From Cryptosporangium aurantiacum (GTDB lineage: Bacteria > Actinomycetota > Actinomycetes > Mycobacteriales > Cryptosporangiaceae), in contig NZ_FRCS01000012.1 in assembly GCF_900143005.1 (NCBI RefSeq), forward strand, positions 186,001 to 250,000: 64,000 nucleotides of DNA, read 5' to 3'. How positions within the stretch are numbered: position 1 is the stretch's first letter; each line of letters starts with the position of its first letter. A program made the position numbers and the translations under genes. Shown one piece after another: positions 45,591-54,284 of the stretch. Below the pieces are notes generated by a model. That model saw only the letters and a list, made by a program, of their open reading frames with translations. It ran no database searches and was not told where the DNA came from.

Positions 45591-46625
45591 TCAGGCCTCC
45601 TTCTTGCGCCGCACGATGAGCTGCGACAGAGAGTTGACGATCAGCGTGATGACGAACAGGCAGAGACCGGACGCGATGAGCGCGCTGGTGCCGATCTCGC
45701 CGGCCTCGTCGTACTTGTTCGCGATGTTCGACGCGAACGTGACGCCGCCGTTCTCGGTGATGTGGATGCTCACGTTGTAGGCGCTGGCCAGGATGATCGT
45801 GACCGCGAGCGTCTCGCCGAGCGCGCGCCCGAGGCCGAGGATCGCGGCGGAAACCATGCCGGCACGGCCGAACGGCAGCACCGAGAGTCGGATCATCTCC
45901 CAGCGCGTCGCACCCAGCGCCAGCGCACCCTCCACATGGGCCGGCGGGACCTGGCGGAAGACCTCGCGGGTGATCGCCGCGACGATCGGCAGGATCATCA
46001 CCGCGAGCACGATGCCGACGGTGAAGTCCGATCGGTTGCCGGGAATGTCGTCCGGCCGGTAGTCGAACAGCGGGATCCAGCCGAGGTACTGGTCCAGGAA
46101 GAGCGTCAGACCGGTCATGTTCGGGACGAGGAAGAACAGACCCCAGAGGCCGTAGACGACCGACGGCACCGCGGCGAGCAGGTCGACCAGGTAGGCCAGA
46201 CCCTGCGAGAGGCGACGCGGCGCGTAGAACGTGATGAACAGCGCGATACCGATCGCGACCGGAACCGCGATGAGCATCGCGATGATGCCGGTGACGACCG
46301 TGTGGTAGGTCAGCGCGGCGATACCGAACACCGACGGACCACCGGGCTCGGGCGGGTCCGGAGTCCACGTCTTCTCGGTGAAGAAGTTGCCGTCGTTCGA
46401 CGTGAACGCATCGATCGACTTGTAGACCAGGAACGCGGCGATCGCGCCCATGATCAAGAGCAGAATGGCCCCGGCGCCGGTCGAGATGAACTTGAAGGCC
46501 GCGTCACCACCGCGGGTCGACTTCTGTCCACCCAGCCCGCTGGACTTGTCCGGCGCGGTCCCCCGACGGTCAGGGGGTGCGGGGGCAGTAGCGGTGGTGG
46601 CTGGTTGCGTGGAGGGGTCAGCCAT
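45591..46625 (-). CDS. pstC: Phosphate ABC transporter permease PstC
   Basis: 344 residues. N-terminus is Ala/Pro/Thr-rich (1-35), then six spans; EAA loop VEGALALGATRWEMIRLSVL. ATG 46625 has AGAGGA at a good distance; an ATG at 46634 overlaps that site and is less likely. It forms the channel with PstA. A strong hairpin separates it from pstS. Confidence 0.95.
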   Translation of the reverse strand: MADPSTQPATTATAPAPPDRRGTAPDKSSGLGGQKSTRGGDAAFKFISTGAGAILLLIMGAIAAFLVYKSIDAFTSNDGNFFTEKTWTPDPPEPGGPSVFGIAALTYHTVVTGIIAMLIAVPVAIGIALFITFYAPRRLSQGLAYLVDLLAAVPSVVYGLWGLFFLVPNMTGLTLFLDQYLGWIPLFDYRPDDIPGNRSDFTVGIVLAVMILPIVAAITREVFRQVPPAHVEGALALGATRWEMIRLSVLPFGRAGMVSAAILGLGRALGETLAVTIILASAYNVSIHITENGGVTFASNIANKYDEAGEIGTSALIASGLCLFVITLIVNSLSQLIVRRKKEA

Positions 46626-46687
46626 GACGAACATCCTCTGGACGAGCGGCCGCGGGGGCCTGGGGGCAATAAAGTCTGCACGCGCCC

Positions 46688-46723
46688 GGGCCGGGTGAGG
46701 ACGATGCGGTCCTCACCCGGCCC
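46688..46723. terminator. Intercistronic hairpin pstS-pstC
   Basis: Perfect 15-base arms GGGCCGGGTGAGGAC (46688-46702) and its complement (46709-46723), 6-base loop, placed between pstS and pstC. It likely attenuates read-through or protects the pstS message, giving more PstS than membrane subunits. No U-tract. Confidence 0.75.
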
Positions 46724-46753
46724 AGGCCGACGGACAACTCAGGCGTTGCTAGG

Positions 46754-47854
46754 TCAGGCGATCGCGGCGGCCGCGGTCTGGGCCTTGGTCAGCAGGTCGG
46801 CCGGCAGCTTCGAGTAGCCGGCGTCCGCCGCAGCGGTCTGCCCGGCGTCGCTGACCACGTAGCTGAGGAAGCCCTTGGTCAGCTTGACCTCGTCGGCGGT
46901 GAGGCCCTTCTCGCAGGTGATCTGGTAGGTCACGAGCACGGCCGGGTACGCGCCGGCCTCCTTGAGACCGTAGTTCAGCTTCAGCTTCAGGTTGTTGCCG
47001 TCGAAGTCCTGCTCGGCGGCGGCGATCGCCTTACCGACGGTCTCGTCGGAGATCTCGACGGCGCCGGCACCGGTGTCGAGCGCGGCGGCCTTCAGGCTGT
47101 TCTTCTTGGCGTCGGGGGCGTCGACGTAGGAGATCGAGCCGTCCTTGCCGGTCACCGCGGAGACAACGCCGGCCGAGTCGGGCGCGCCGGTGCCGACGGT
47201 GCCCTTCCAGCCCTTACCGGTGCCGAGCTTCCAGGTCTCCGGGGTCTGCGCCTCGAGGAACTTGGTGAAGTTGTCGGTGGTGCCCGAGTCCTTCGAGCGG
47301 AAGACGATCGAGATCGCGGTCGACGGCAGGGTCACGCCGGAGTTGGTCTTGGCGATCGCCGGGTCGTTCCAGGTCTTGATCTGGCCCTGGAAGATCTTCG
47401 AGATCGTGGCCGGGTCGAGCGTCAGCTTGTCGACGCCGTTCACGTTGAAGACGATCGCGACGGCGGTCGCCACACCCGGGATGTTGATGGCCTTGCCGGT
47501 CTTGCAGCGCGCGTCAGCGGCGGTCTGCTCGTCGTCCTTGAGGGCGGAGTCCGAACCGGCGAACGCGACCTTGCCGGCCGTGAACTCCTTGACGCCCGCG
47601 CCGGAACCGGTGGGGCTGTAGTTGATCTGCGCGCCACAGTCCTTGGCGTACGCCGTCGTCCAGGCGTTCATCGCGGTCTTCTGGGCGGACGAGCCGGAAG
47701 CGGAGATCTGGCCCTCCGCGCAGTTCGGGTTGCTGCTCGCGCTGCCGTCAGAACTCGCGGTCTCGGTGTTGTCCGAACCACAGGCGGAGATGGCGAGCAG
47801 GCTGGCAAGCGCAATCCCGGCGATGGCGCCAGTGCGGTGCAGCTTCACGTTCAA
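46754..47854 (-). CDS. pstS: Phosphate-binding lipoprotein PstS
   Basis: 366 residues. Lipoprotein signal with C25 (LASLLAISACGSD). Phosphate-binding loops SGSSAQKTAMNAW, the STGxG-type SPTGSGAGVKEF, and FRSKDSGTTDNFTKFLE are intact. It captures phosphate outside the membrane and delivers it to PstC-PstA. First gene of the leftward pst operon with a PHO box upstream, so RegX3 induction on phosphate starvation is expected. Confidence 0.96.
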   Translation of the reverse strand: MNVKLHRTGAIAGIALASLLAISACGSDNTETASSDGSASSNPNCAEGQISASGSSAQKTAMNAWTTAYAKDCGAQINYSPTGSGAGVKEFTAGKVAFAGSDSALKDDEQTAADARCKTGKAINIPGVATAVAIVFNVNGVDKLTLDPATISKIFQGQIKTWNDPAIAKTNSGVTLPSTAISIVFRSKDSGTTDNFTKFLEAQTPETWKLGTGKGWKGTVGTGAPDSAGVVSAVTGKDGSISYVDAPDAKKNSLKAAALDTGAGAVEISDETVGKAIAAAEQDFDGNNLKLKLNYGLKEAGAYPAVLVTYQITCEKGLTADEVKLTKGFLSYVVSDAGQTAAADAGYSKLPADLLTKAQTAAAAIA

Positions 47855-48246
47855 GTCCCTCCGAGGGGTTACTGCCCAGTCCTCTGGGGCCGGCTTCCGT
47901 CGCCGGTCGTTCGGAACGCTAGGTAGCGAAAGTGACGCGCTCCCCGGGCCTAAATGAACGCACGGTGAACACCGCAGGTTCCGGAATTAACCGTCTCTGC
48001 ACAGGTCAGTGGCCATTAGGTGAACGAGATCACGCGCCGCGATCACAATCCCGCATCGGCCGGAACTTCCTCACGCTGAGTAGTTTCGGACAAAAATTCC
48101 CAAAGCGGGCGGGCGTCACGTGTAGAGCCGCAGGTTACCCACGGAATACGGAAATTGCACTAATGCCTCTGACGGACACTACCGACGGTGCGGAAGCGCT
48201 CGCCGCGGCTGAAGTTAGCAGCATCACGGTGGCTCGGATGCGAGGC
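47855..48246. other. pstS upstream region
   Basis: About 390 bases between pstS and the gamma-glutamyltransferase end. Besides the PHO box it contains an AT-richer stretch (48070-48170). No coding sequence is convincing. The right part is the 3-prime flank of the gamma-glutamyltransferase gene. Confidence 0.5.
47949..47970 (-). promoter_or_regulatory. PHO box of pstS (RegX3/PhoP site)
   Basis: Read leftward: GTTCACCGTGC then GTTCATTTAGG, two 11-base direct repeats exactly in tandem (first bases at 47970 and 47959). This is the classic actinobacterial PHO-box pattern. A third GTTCACC begins at 48025, exactly 55 bases (five 11-base steps) upstream. About 95 bases lie between the box and the pstS start. 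Confidence 0.85.
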
Positions 48247-50028
48247 CTAGGGCCGAACCACAGCCGCCGAACCGCCGCCTCGACGACTGGGCTCGGCCGC
48301 CGCGACGATACGGCCGTCCCGCAAGAACTCGACGGCAGCCACGGCACCGATCTCCGCGACGTCGGTGAACGACCAGCCGAGTGCAGTCAGCGCAGCCGTG
48401 TCGAACCCGGGCTCGGCCTCGACGGCCGCCCCGTTACGGCCGGACGCCCGGGGCGCCGCGATCGCCTGCGGCAGCGTCAGCCCCCGGTCCAGCCGGCCGA
48501 GCAGCACCTGCAGCACGGTCGTGATGATCGTCGCGCCGCCAGGCGAGCCGAGTGCGAGCAGCGGCTTGCCGTGGTCGAGAACGATCGTCGGGGCCATCGA
48601 GCTGCGCGGACGCTTGCCCGGCCCGGGCAGGTTCGGGTCCGGGGCGCCCGGGGTCACCGGCGTGAAGCTGAAGTCGGTGAGCTCGTTGTTGAGCAGGAAA
48701 CCCCGCCCGGGAACCGTGATCGCCGACCCGCCGGTCTGCTCGATCGTCAGCGTGTAGGCGACGACGTTGCCCCACTTGTCGGCGACGGTCAGGTGCGTCG
48801 TCGAGGGCCCCTCGTACGCGGCGCCGGACGGAGCACCGGCGGGCTGGGCGCAGTCCGAGCCCGCGGTGCGCGGGTCACCCGGTGCCTGCGGGGTGGTCAG
48901 CGCCTTCTCCGGGTCGACCAAGCAGGCCCTGGTCGCGGCGAACCGGTCGGAGAGCAGCTCCCGCACCGGCACATCGACTGCCGCCGGATCACCCACCCAG
49001 CGATTGCGGTCGGCGAACGCCAGGGTGGTCGCGGCCAGGTAGCGGTGCAGGTACTGGGTCTGATCGACGCCCTTCAGGCCGACGCGTTCGAGGATGTTGA
49101 GCGCCTCCCCTACGGTGGTGCCGCCGGAGGACGGTGGCGCCATGCTGAACACGTCCAGACCGCGGTAACCGACGCGGGTCGGTGCCCGGAACGGCGCTGT
49201 ATAGCGGGCCAGGTCGGCTGCGGTGAGCTGACCCTTGCGCACGATTCGAGTGGCAGCCGGGTCGACCGGCGGGTTCTGCGCGGTCCGGACGACGTCCGCA
49301 CCGATCGGACCGGTGTAGAACTGCCGCACTCCACCGCGCGCCAGCTGCTCGTACGTCCGTGCCAGGTCGGGGTTGCGCAGCGTGGTGCCGATGGTCGGCG
49401 GCTGGCCACCCGGCAGGAACAGCGCGCGGGTCGCCGGGAAGTCGGCGAAGCGGGCCGCGTTCGCCGCAGTCTGCGCCCGGAACGTCGTGTCGACCACGAA
49501 GCCCTTCTTCGCCAGGGCGGTGGCCGGCGCCAGCGACTGGGACAGTGAGCGAGTGCCCCAGGTGTCGAGCGCCTGCTGCCAGGTCAGCGGGGTGCCGGGG
49601 ACGCCGACGGAGAGGCCGCTGGTCACCGCCTCCGCGAACGGGATCGCGGTGCCGTTCTCGGTGAAGACCGTCGGCGTGAAGCTCGCCGGTGCGGTCTCGC
49701 GGCCGTCGATCGTGCTGATCTTCTTGCGCTTGGCGTCGTAGTAGACAAAAAAGCCGCCGCCGCCGATGCCGGCCGAGTACGGCTCGGTGACGCCGAGCGC
49801 GGCGGCGGTGGCGATCGCCGCGTCGACCGCGTTGCCGCCGCGACGGAGAACCTCGATGCCGATCGCGGTGGCGTCCGGGTCGACCGACGAGACAGCGCCA
49901 CCGTGTCCTACCGCGGTGGGGCGACCCTGGGGTGGGGTGGCGGCAACCGCGGGGACCGCAGTCACCAGCGCGAGCGCGGTCACCACGCCTCCGGACAGCG
50001 CACCGAGGAACCGACGCTTCTTCGCCAC
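48247..50028 (-). CDS. ggt: Gamma-glutamyltransferase
   Basis: 593-residue secreted Ntn-hydrolase that cleaves gamma-glutamyl bonds (glutathione and conjugates) and self-processes. Signal peptide FLGALSGGVVTALALVTAVP with AVAA cleavage-like end. The catalytic Thr of the small subunit is in GPSTTHLTVADKWGN. Substrate loop NNELTDFSF and PGPGKRPRSSMAPTIV are typical. GTG 50028 with GGGGAGG upstream; a longer start at 50094 lacks a signal-type N-terminus. Actinobacteria use mycothiol, so the physiological substrate may be other gamma-glutamyl peptides. Confidence 0.93.
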   Translation of the reverse strand: MAKKRRFLGALSGGVVTALALVTAVPAVAATPPQGRPTAVGHGGAVSSVDPDATAIGIEVLRRGGNAVDAAIATAAALGVTEPYSAGIGGGGFFVYYDAKRKKISTIDGRETAPASFTPTVFTENGTAIPFAEAVTSGLSVGVPGTPLTWQQALDTWGTRSLSQSLAPATALAKKGFVVDTTFRAQTAANAARFADFPATRALFLPGGQPPTIGTTLRNPDLARTYEQLARGGVRQFYTGPIGADVVRTAQNPPVDPAATRIVRKGQLTAADLARYTAPFRAPTRVGYRGLDVFSMAPPSSGGTTVGEALNILERVGLKGVDQTQYLHRYLAATTLAFADRNRWVGDPAAVDVPVRELLSDRFAATRACLVDPEKALTTPQAPGDPRTAGSDCAQPAGAPSGAAYEGPSTTHLTVADKWGNVVAYTLTIEQTGGSAITVPGRGFLLNNELTDFSFTPVTPGAPDPNLPGPGKRPRSSMAPTIVLDHGKPLLALGSPGGATIITTVLQVLLGRLDRGLTLPQAIAAPRASGRNGAAVEAEPGFDTAALTALGWSFTDVAEIGAVAAVEFLRDGRIVAAAEPSRRGGGSAAVVRP

Positions 50029-50090
50029 GGGGGCCTCCCCAGCGCAGACGACCGTCCTTTGGAGAAGGACTGTGCCCGATCCGCCGAGGT

Positions 50091-51716
50091 TCAACCCCCG
50101 GATCGGCCACGGTTGAGACGGCGGATCGCGCGTGCCGTGAGGCCCGCCGCGAGGAACGACGCGCTGATCAGGCCGACCGCGAGCATCGCCTCCAGCGGGC
50201 CGGGAGGCCGAGGCGTGCTGGTCGTCGCGGCGAGGTGCCGCGCCGAGGCGTCAACGGCACGCGCCGGAACCTCCACAGCCCGGCCCGGCCCTTCGGTAGC
50301 CCGATCGGCAGCGCGACCCGCCACCTCCGCAGCGCGGCCCGGGACATCCGCGGCGCGACCCGGCCCTTCGGCGGCCCGGCCCGGGACATCGGCGGCGCGA
50401 CCCGGCCCATCCGCAGCGCGGCCCGAGACATCGGCAGGCCGGCCCGGGACATCGGCAGCGCGGCCCGGGACATCGGCGGCCCAGCCTGGCACATCGGCGG
50501 CGTGGCCCGGGGCATCGGCGGCCGGGACACGGGTGGGCGGCAGGGCCGGGCTGGACGTGGTCGCGCTCGGCGCGTGCGGGCCCACCGCGGGGAGACGCGG
50601 CGAACGGAGGCGCGGCGGGCGAAGCCCGGCGGCCGGAGGCCGGTCGAACGCCAACGGCGCGGACGCGGCGGGCAAGCGCTGCGGAAGCCTGGCGACCGGA
50701 GGTCCGGCCGGGGCGATCAGCAGCGGATCCGCCGCAGCGTGCTCACCCGCAGACGCCGCCGCCCGCCCCGAAGCCCCCGAAGCCGCCGCCCTAGCCGGCG
50801 CCGACCCCGCCGCAGCCGAAGGCGACACCGCTCCCACCGCCGGCCCCGGCGGCGTCCCCACCCCCGCCACGGGCACAGACGACACCGCCCCAGGCGCAGG
50901 CGACACCGCAGGCAGCGCCGCCGCCGCAGGCGAAGCCGCAGTCGCGGGTGGCGTCGCGGACGCGGACGCGGGCGTGCGCGCGGCCGAGTTCGTGCCTGCG
51001 GGCGCGGCCGCTGGGGATTCCGTGGCCGCGACCGAGCTGCTGTCCGCGGAGGCGGCCGCTTCCCTGGGCGGGGCCGCTTCCCTGGGCGGGGCAGCTTCCC
51101 TGGGCAGGGCTGGGGGCGGTTGGGCGGCTCGGGTTGTGGGGGCGGGGACCGCGCATCGGGCGGTGGCGAGCCGCAGCGTGCCGAGTTCGACCGGCGCGAG
51201 GGCCTGCGCTGTCGCGACGATCCGCACCTCGACTGCGGTGCGCGCTCCCCTCTCGTCCACCGCGGTGTGTTTGTGCAGTTCGGCCCGGACCTGCACCCCA
51301 TCGGCGCGAGGCGGCGCGTACTCACGGACACCGGAGACGACCGCGTTCGCGGTCGGCGCGGCCGACCCCGGACACCGCACCTGCGCGTCGACCCGTTCAA
51401 CGCGCAGCAGCACTGCACCGAGCGCGGCGAACTCGAAGCGGTCAAGAGCGGCGGTCGCGCCGGACTGGCCGGTAGAAGCAGCCCGGACGACCCCACGCGC
51501 GACCAGCCTGCCCGCATCGATGGTGACCTGACCAGCGGTGGCGCCCTCGCGCTCGAGGCCGGTAAACCGCACCGACCGTACTTCGGCGGCACGGAGCTCC
51601 GCGCTCAGAACCGTGGCCTCCGGCTCACGAGTGTCCGCGCTCGCCGATCGATCCCCGACCGCGGACGCGAGCGCCCCCGCGCACAGCACGCACAACCCAG
51701 CCGACCAACGCCTCAT
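50091..51716 (-). CDS. Secreted or surface-anchored Ala/Pro-rich repeat protein
   Basis: 541 residues. Signal peptide (LCVLCAGALASAV), a beta-rich N-terminal domain with two Cys (VRCPGSA and ARCAVPA), then a very long Ala/Pro/Ser region. Near residues 395-475 are about 11 copies of a 7-residue unit such as AADVPGR, encoded by 21-base repeats. A C-terminal span (LEAMLAVGLISASFLAAGLT) and basic tail RRLNRGRSGG suggest cell-envelope anchoring. Function unknown; looks like a surface stalk. The opposite strand is also open, but the signal and anchor favour this one. Confidence 0.6.
   Translation of the reverse strand: MRRWSAGLCVLCAGALASAVGDRSASADTREPEATVLSAELRAAEVRSVRFTGLEREGATAGQVTIDAGRLVARGVVRAASTGQSGATAALDRFEFAALGAVLLRVERVDAQVRCPGSAAPTANAVVSGVREYAPPRADGVQVRAELHKHTAVDERGARTAVEVRIVATAQALAPVELGTLRLATARCAVPAPTTRAAQPPPALPREAAPPREAAPPREAAASADSSSVAATESPAAAPAGTNSAARTPASASATPPATAASPAAAALPAVSPAPGAVSSVPVAGVGTPPGPAVGAVSPSAAAGSAPARAAASGASGRAAASAGEHAAADPLLIAPAGPPVARLPQRLPAASAPLAFDRPPAAGLRPPRLRSPRLPAVGPHAPSATTSSPALPPTRVPAADAPGHAADVPGWAADVPGRAADVPGRPADVSGRAADGPGRAADVPGRAAEGPGRAADVPGRAAEVAGRAADRATEGPGRAVEVPARAVDASARHLAATTSTPRPPGPLEAMLAVGLISASFLAAGLTARAIRRLNRGRSGG
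50300..50530. repeat. 21-base tandem repeats
   Basis: About eleven degenerate copies of a 21-base unit with core GGCCCGGGACATCGGC, encoding AADVPGR-type heptads of the surface protein. Variants (ACCCGGCCCTTCGG) recur in the same phase. Bounds are approximate. Confidence 0.75.
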
Positions 51717-51779
51717 GCCCCTTAACGTACGGATTGGGCTTTTGGCCTGTTAAGTCACCGCACGGGTGCAGTTCGGTTG

Positions 51780-52667
51780 CTACCGATTCGAGTACATGAC
51801 GTGCGTCTCGCACACCTCGAACCCGAGCCCGGCATACACGCGGACAGCGCGCTCGTTCGACTCGTCGACGTACAAGACTCCCTCGGTCGCACCTGCGCGC
51901 GCCAGGTGCTCGAGGCCGGCGATCGTGAGTGCGGTGCCCAGCCGGAGGCCCTGCGCATCCGGATCGACGCCCACGACGTACACCTCACCCTCCGGGCCGG
52001 GGGTGCCGTCGGGGCTGAGCTCCCGCTTCGTCCAGTGGTAGCCGAGCACGTCGTCTCCGCGCACGGCCAGCAGGAAACCCGCAGCGTCGAACCAGGGCTC
52101 GCGCTGGCGCACCTCCAGGTCGTGCTGGGTCCACTTCCCCTGCTCCGGATGGGAGGCGAAGGCCCGTGCGTTGACGCGCAGCCAGGCGGCGTCGTCCGCC
52201 CCGACGACAAACGACCGCAGCCGGACGTCGTCCGGCAACCGGACCGGCGGCAGCGGACGCTCCAGCGACCGACACATCTTGGACAGCACCCGCGACCGCT
52301 GCAGCCCCAGCGAGCCGGCCAGCGCGACGGCGGCCGGGTGCTCACCGTGCGCCCAGATCGCGAGCGGCCCGTGGGCAGCCGCGAGCGCCGACTCCACAAG
52401 CCGCCGCCCGAAACCCTGGCCACGGGCGGCCGGATGCACGACGACCTCGCCGGACGCCGGGTCACCCGGCGCGACCTGCGCGTAGCCGGCGATCTCGTCG
52501 CCCTCACGCGCGAAGAGATGAACGACGTCCGGGTACTCGGCGGGATTTTTCAGCGCGAGGATCGTCTGCTCGGAGAGCGGTCCGACGCCGTCGGTCGCGG
52601 TTGCCGCCTCGTTCAGAGCCAGTACCGCTTTGATCTCCGCCGGACCCGGGAATTCACCAGTCGCCAC
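51780..52667 (-). CDS. mshD: Mycothiol synthase MshD
   Basis: 295-residue double GNAT acetyltransferase, final step of mycothiol synthesis (acetylates Cys-GlcN-Ins). First GNAT half has VVVHPAARGQGFGRRLVES, second VYVVGVDPDAQGLRLGTALT and YVDESNERAVRVYAGLGFEV. Start ATG 52667. It lies 18 bases after glnR in the same direction, the same order as mycobacterial Rv0818-Rv0819. Confidence 0.95.
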   Translation of the reverse strand: MATGEFPGPAEIKAVLALNEAATATDGVGPLSEQTILALKNPAEYPDVVHLFAREGDEIAGYAQVAPGDPASGEVVVHPAARGQGFGRRLVESALAAAHGPLAIWAHGEHPAAVALAGSLGLQRSRVLSKMCRSLERPLPPVRLPDDVRLRSFVVGADDAAWLRVNARAFASHPEQGKWTQHDLEVRQREPWFDAAGFLLAVRGDDVLGYHWTKRELSPDGTPGPEGEVYVVGVDPDAQGLRLGTALTIAGLEHLARAGATEGVLYVDESNERAVRVYAGLGFEVCETHVMYSNR

Positions 52668-52685
52668 GCCCGGAACTGTAGGGCG

Positions 52686-53402
52686 TCAGACGACGCTGAG
52701 GATCGGGTCGGACTCGGGCAGGGTCCGCGGCGGCGGCGTGACGAACTTGTACCCGACCTGCCGCACGGTGCCGATCAGCGCCTCGTGCTCGCTGCCGAGC
52801 TTGGCACGCAGACGACGGACGTGAACGTCGACGGTGCGCGTGCCACCGAAGTAGTCGTAGCCCCAGACCTCGCGGAGCAGCTGGTCACGGGTGAAAACCC
52901 GGCCCGGGTGCTGGGCGAGGAAGCGAAGAAGCTCGAACTCCTTGTAGGTGAGGTCGAGCGGCCGGCCCTTGATCCGGGCCGAGTAGGTCTGCGGGTCGAT
53001 GACCAGCTCGCCCGCGCGGACGACGCCGGGCTCATCGTCCGCGGCCTCGTTGCCGTTCTTGCCGGTCGCGAGCCGGAGGCGAGCCTCGACCTCGGCCGGG
53101 CCGGCCGTCGTGAGCAGGATGTCGTCGACGCCCCACTCGGCGTTGAGGGCGACCAGACCGCCCTCGGTGAGCACGGCGAACAGCGGAACGGTGAGGCCGG
53201 TGGTGCGCAGCAGCCGACAGGTCGACCGGGCGCCGGCCAGGTCGCCACGGGCGTCCACCATGACGGCGTCGGGGGTCGGGCCACCGAGCAATGCCTTCAG
53301 GTCGCGCGGAGCGGTCCGGACGGTGTGTCCAAGAAGATCCAGGGCGGGAAGGACGGTCGCGGCCTCGGCTTCGACGCCTGCCGTCATCAGGAGGATTTCC
53401 AT
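52686..53402 (-). CDS. glnR: Orphan response regulator GlnR
   Basis: 238 residues. Receiver is atypical: the acidic pocket at the N-terminus is lacking ([17 protein letters not shown]), although an Asp at the phospho site ([11 protein letters not shown]) remains. C-terminal OmpR-type wHTH ([35 protein letters not shown]). GlnR controls nitrogen assimilation without a partner kinase. Start ATG 53402. Divergent alpha/beta hydrolase; downstream mshD. Confidence 0.93.
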   Translation of the reverse strand: MEILLMTAGVEAEAATVLPALDLLGHTVRTAPRDLKALLGGPTPDAVMVDARGDLAGARSTCRLLRTTGLTVPLFAVLTEGGLVALNAEWGVDDILLTTAGPAEVEARLRLATGKNGNEAADDEPGVVRAGELVIDPQTYSARIKGRPLDLTYKEFELLRFLAQHPGRVFTRDQLLREVWGYDYFGGTRTVDVHVRRLRAKLGSEHEALIGTVRQVGYKFVTPPPRTLPESDPILSVV

Positions 53403-53495
53403 GGGCCACCTCCGGTGTAGCGATCCGGTCGGGCGGCGCTGCCCAGGTCAGCCCCGCTACGCGCGGTCCGGGGCGTTACGGGCAGGATAACAACA

Positions 53496-54284
53496 GTGGA
53501 CAGCGGAGAACCGGTGCTCCTTCTCACAGAGGACCAGATTCAGCTTTTCGGTTCATGGTGGCCAGCCGCATCGGTAGCCGGACGAGGCACTTCCGAGGGC
53601 CGATCCGAGCGCACTTCCGACACTTTGATCATTTTCGTTCCCGGCTTCACCGGTCACGCGCGTGTTGCCGCAGTGCGACGGCTCGTCGTCCGATTGCGGC
53701 GTCGAGCCGACGTTTTTGTCATCGAACTGCGCGGGCACGGACGCAGCGGCGGCTTGTCGGCGATGGGCGGCCCGGAGGTCGCCGACGTGGCCGCCGCCGT
53801 GGAGTGGGCACGCCGGAAGGGTTACCCCCGGGTGGTGACCGTCGGCTTCTCGTTCGGCGCCGCGGTCGCGCTGTGCCATGCCGCGGTCCGCGGAGGCGTC
53901 GACGCGGTGGCCGCGGTCAGCACCCCGTCACGGTGGTTCGTGCGGGACACCCCGTCGATGCGAGCGGTACACGTGTTGATCGAGAGCCTGCCGGGGCGGC
54001 TCGTGGCCCGCACGTTCTTCAAGGTGCGGCTGGCACCGATCACGCTGGCGGTCCCGCCGTCGCCGCTGGAGCTGATGCCGGCGATCGCCCCCACACCGGT
54101 ACTCCTCGTGCACGGGCTGATCGACCACTACTTCCCGATCGAGCACCCGCTCGCGCTCGCCGCTGCAGCGGGTGACAACGCGACCGTCTGGCTGGAGCCG
54201 GATTTTGCGCACGCGGAGAACCGGCTGCCGGTGCGGCTGGCCGATCGACTCGGACGCTGGCTGCTCGAACCGGGCACCCCGTGA
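53496..54284 (+). CDS. Alpha/beta hydrolase
   Basis: 262 residues. Oxyanion FVPGFTGH, nucleophile elbow VGFSFGAAVAL (GxSxG), acid/His candidates in LVHGLIDHYFP and DFAHAENRLP. GTG start at 53496. Overlaps the next gene by 4 bases (GTGA). Likely esterase or acyl-hydrolase; substrate unknown. Confidence 0.85.
   Translation: MDSGEPVLLLTEDQIQLFGSWWPAASVAGRGTSEGRSERTSDTLIIFVPGFTGHARVAAVRRLVVRLRRRADVFVIELRGHGRSGGLSAMGGPEVADVAAAVEWARRKGYPRVVTVGFSFGAAVALCHAAVRGGVDAVAAVSTPSRWFVRDTPSMRAVHVLIESLPGRLVARTFFKVRLAPITLAVPPSPLELMPAIAPTPVLLVHGLIDHYFPIEHPLALAAAAGDNATVWLEPDFAHAENRLPVRLADRLGRWLLEPGTP

Noticed and set aside
44512-46368. 618-codon extension of PstA
   Set aside because: Upstream part is pstC out of frame; ATG 45588 is the normal start.
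49903-51725. Two long plus-strand frames over the repeat protein
   Set aside because: The minus-strand frame has a signal peptide, anchor and proper stop; the plus frames lack any motif and arise from repeats and GC bias.
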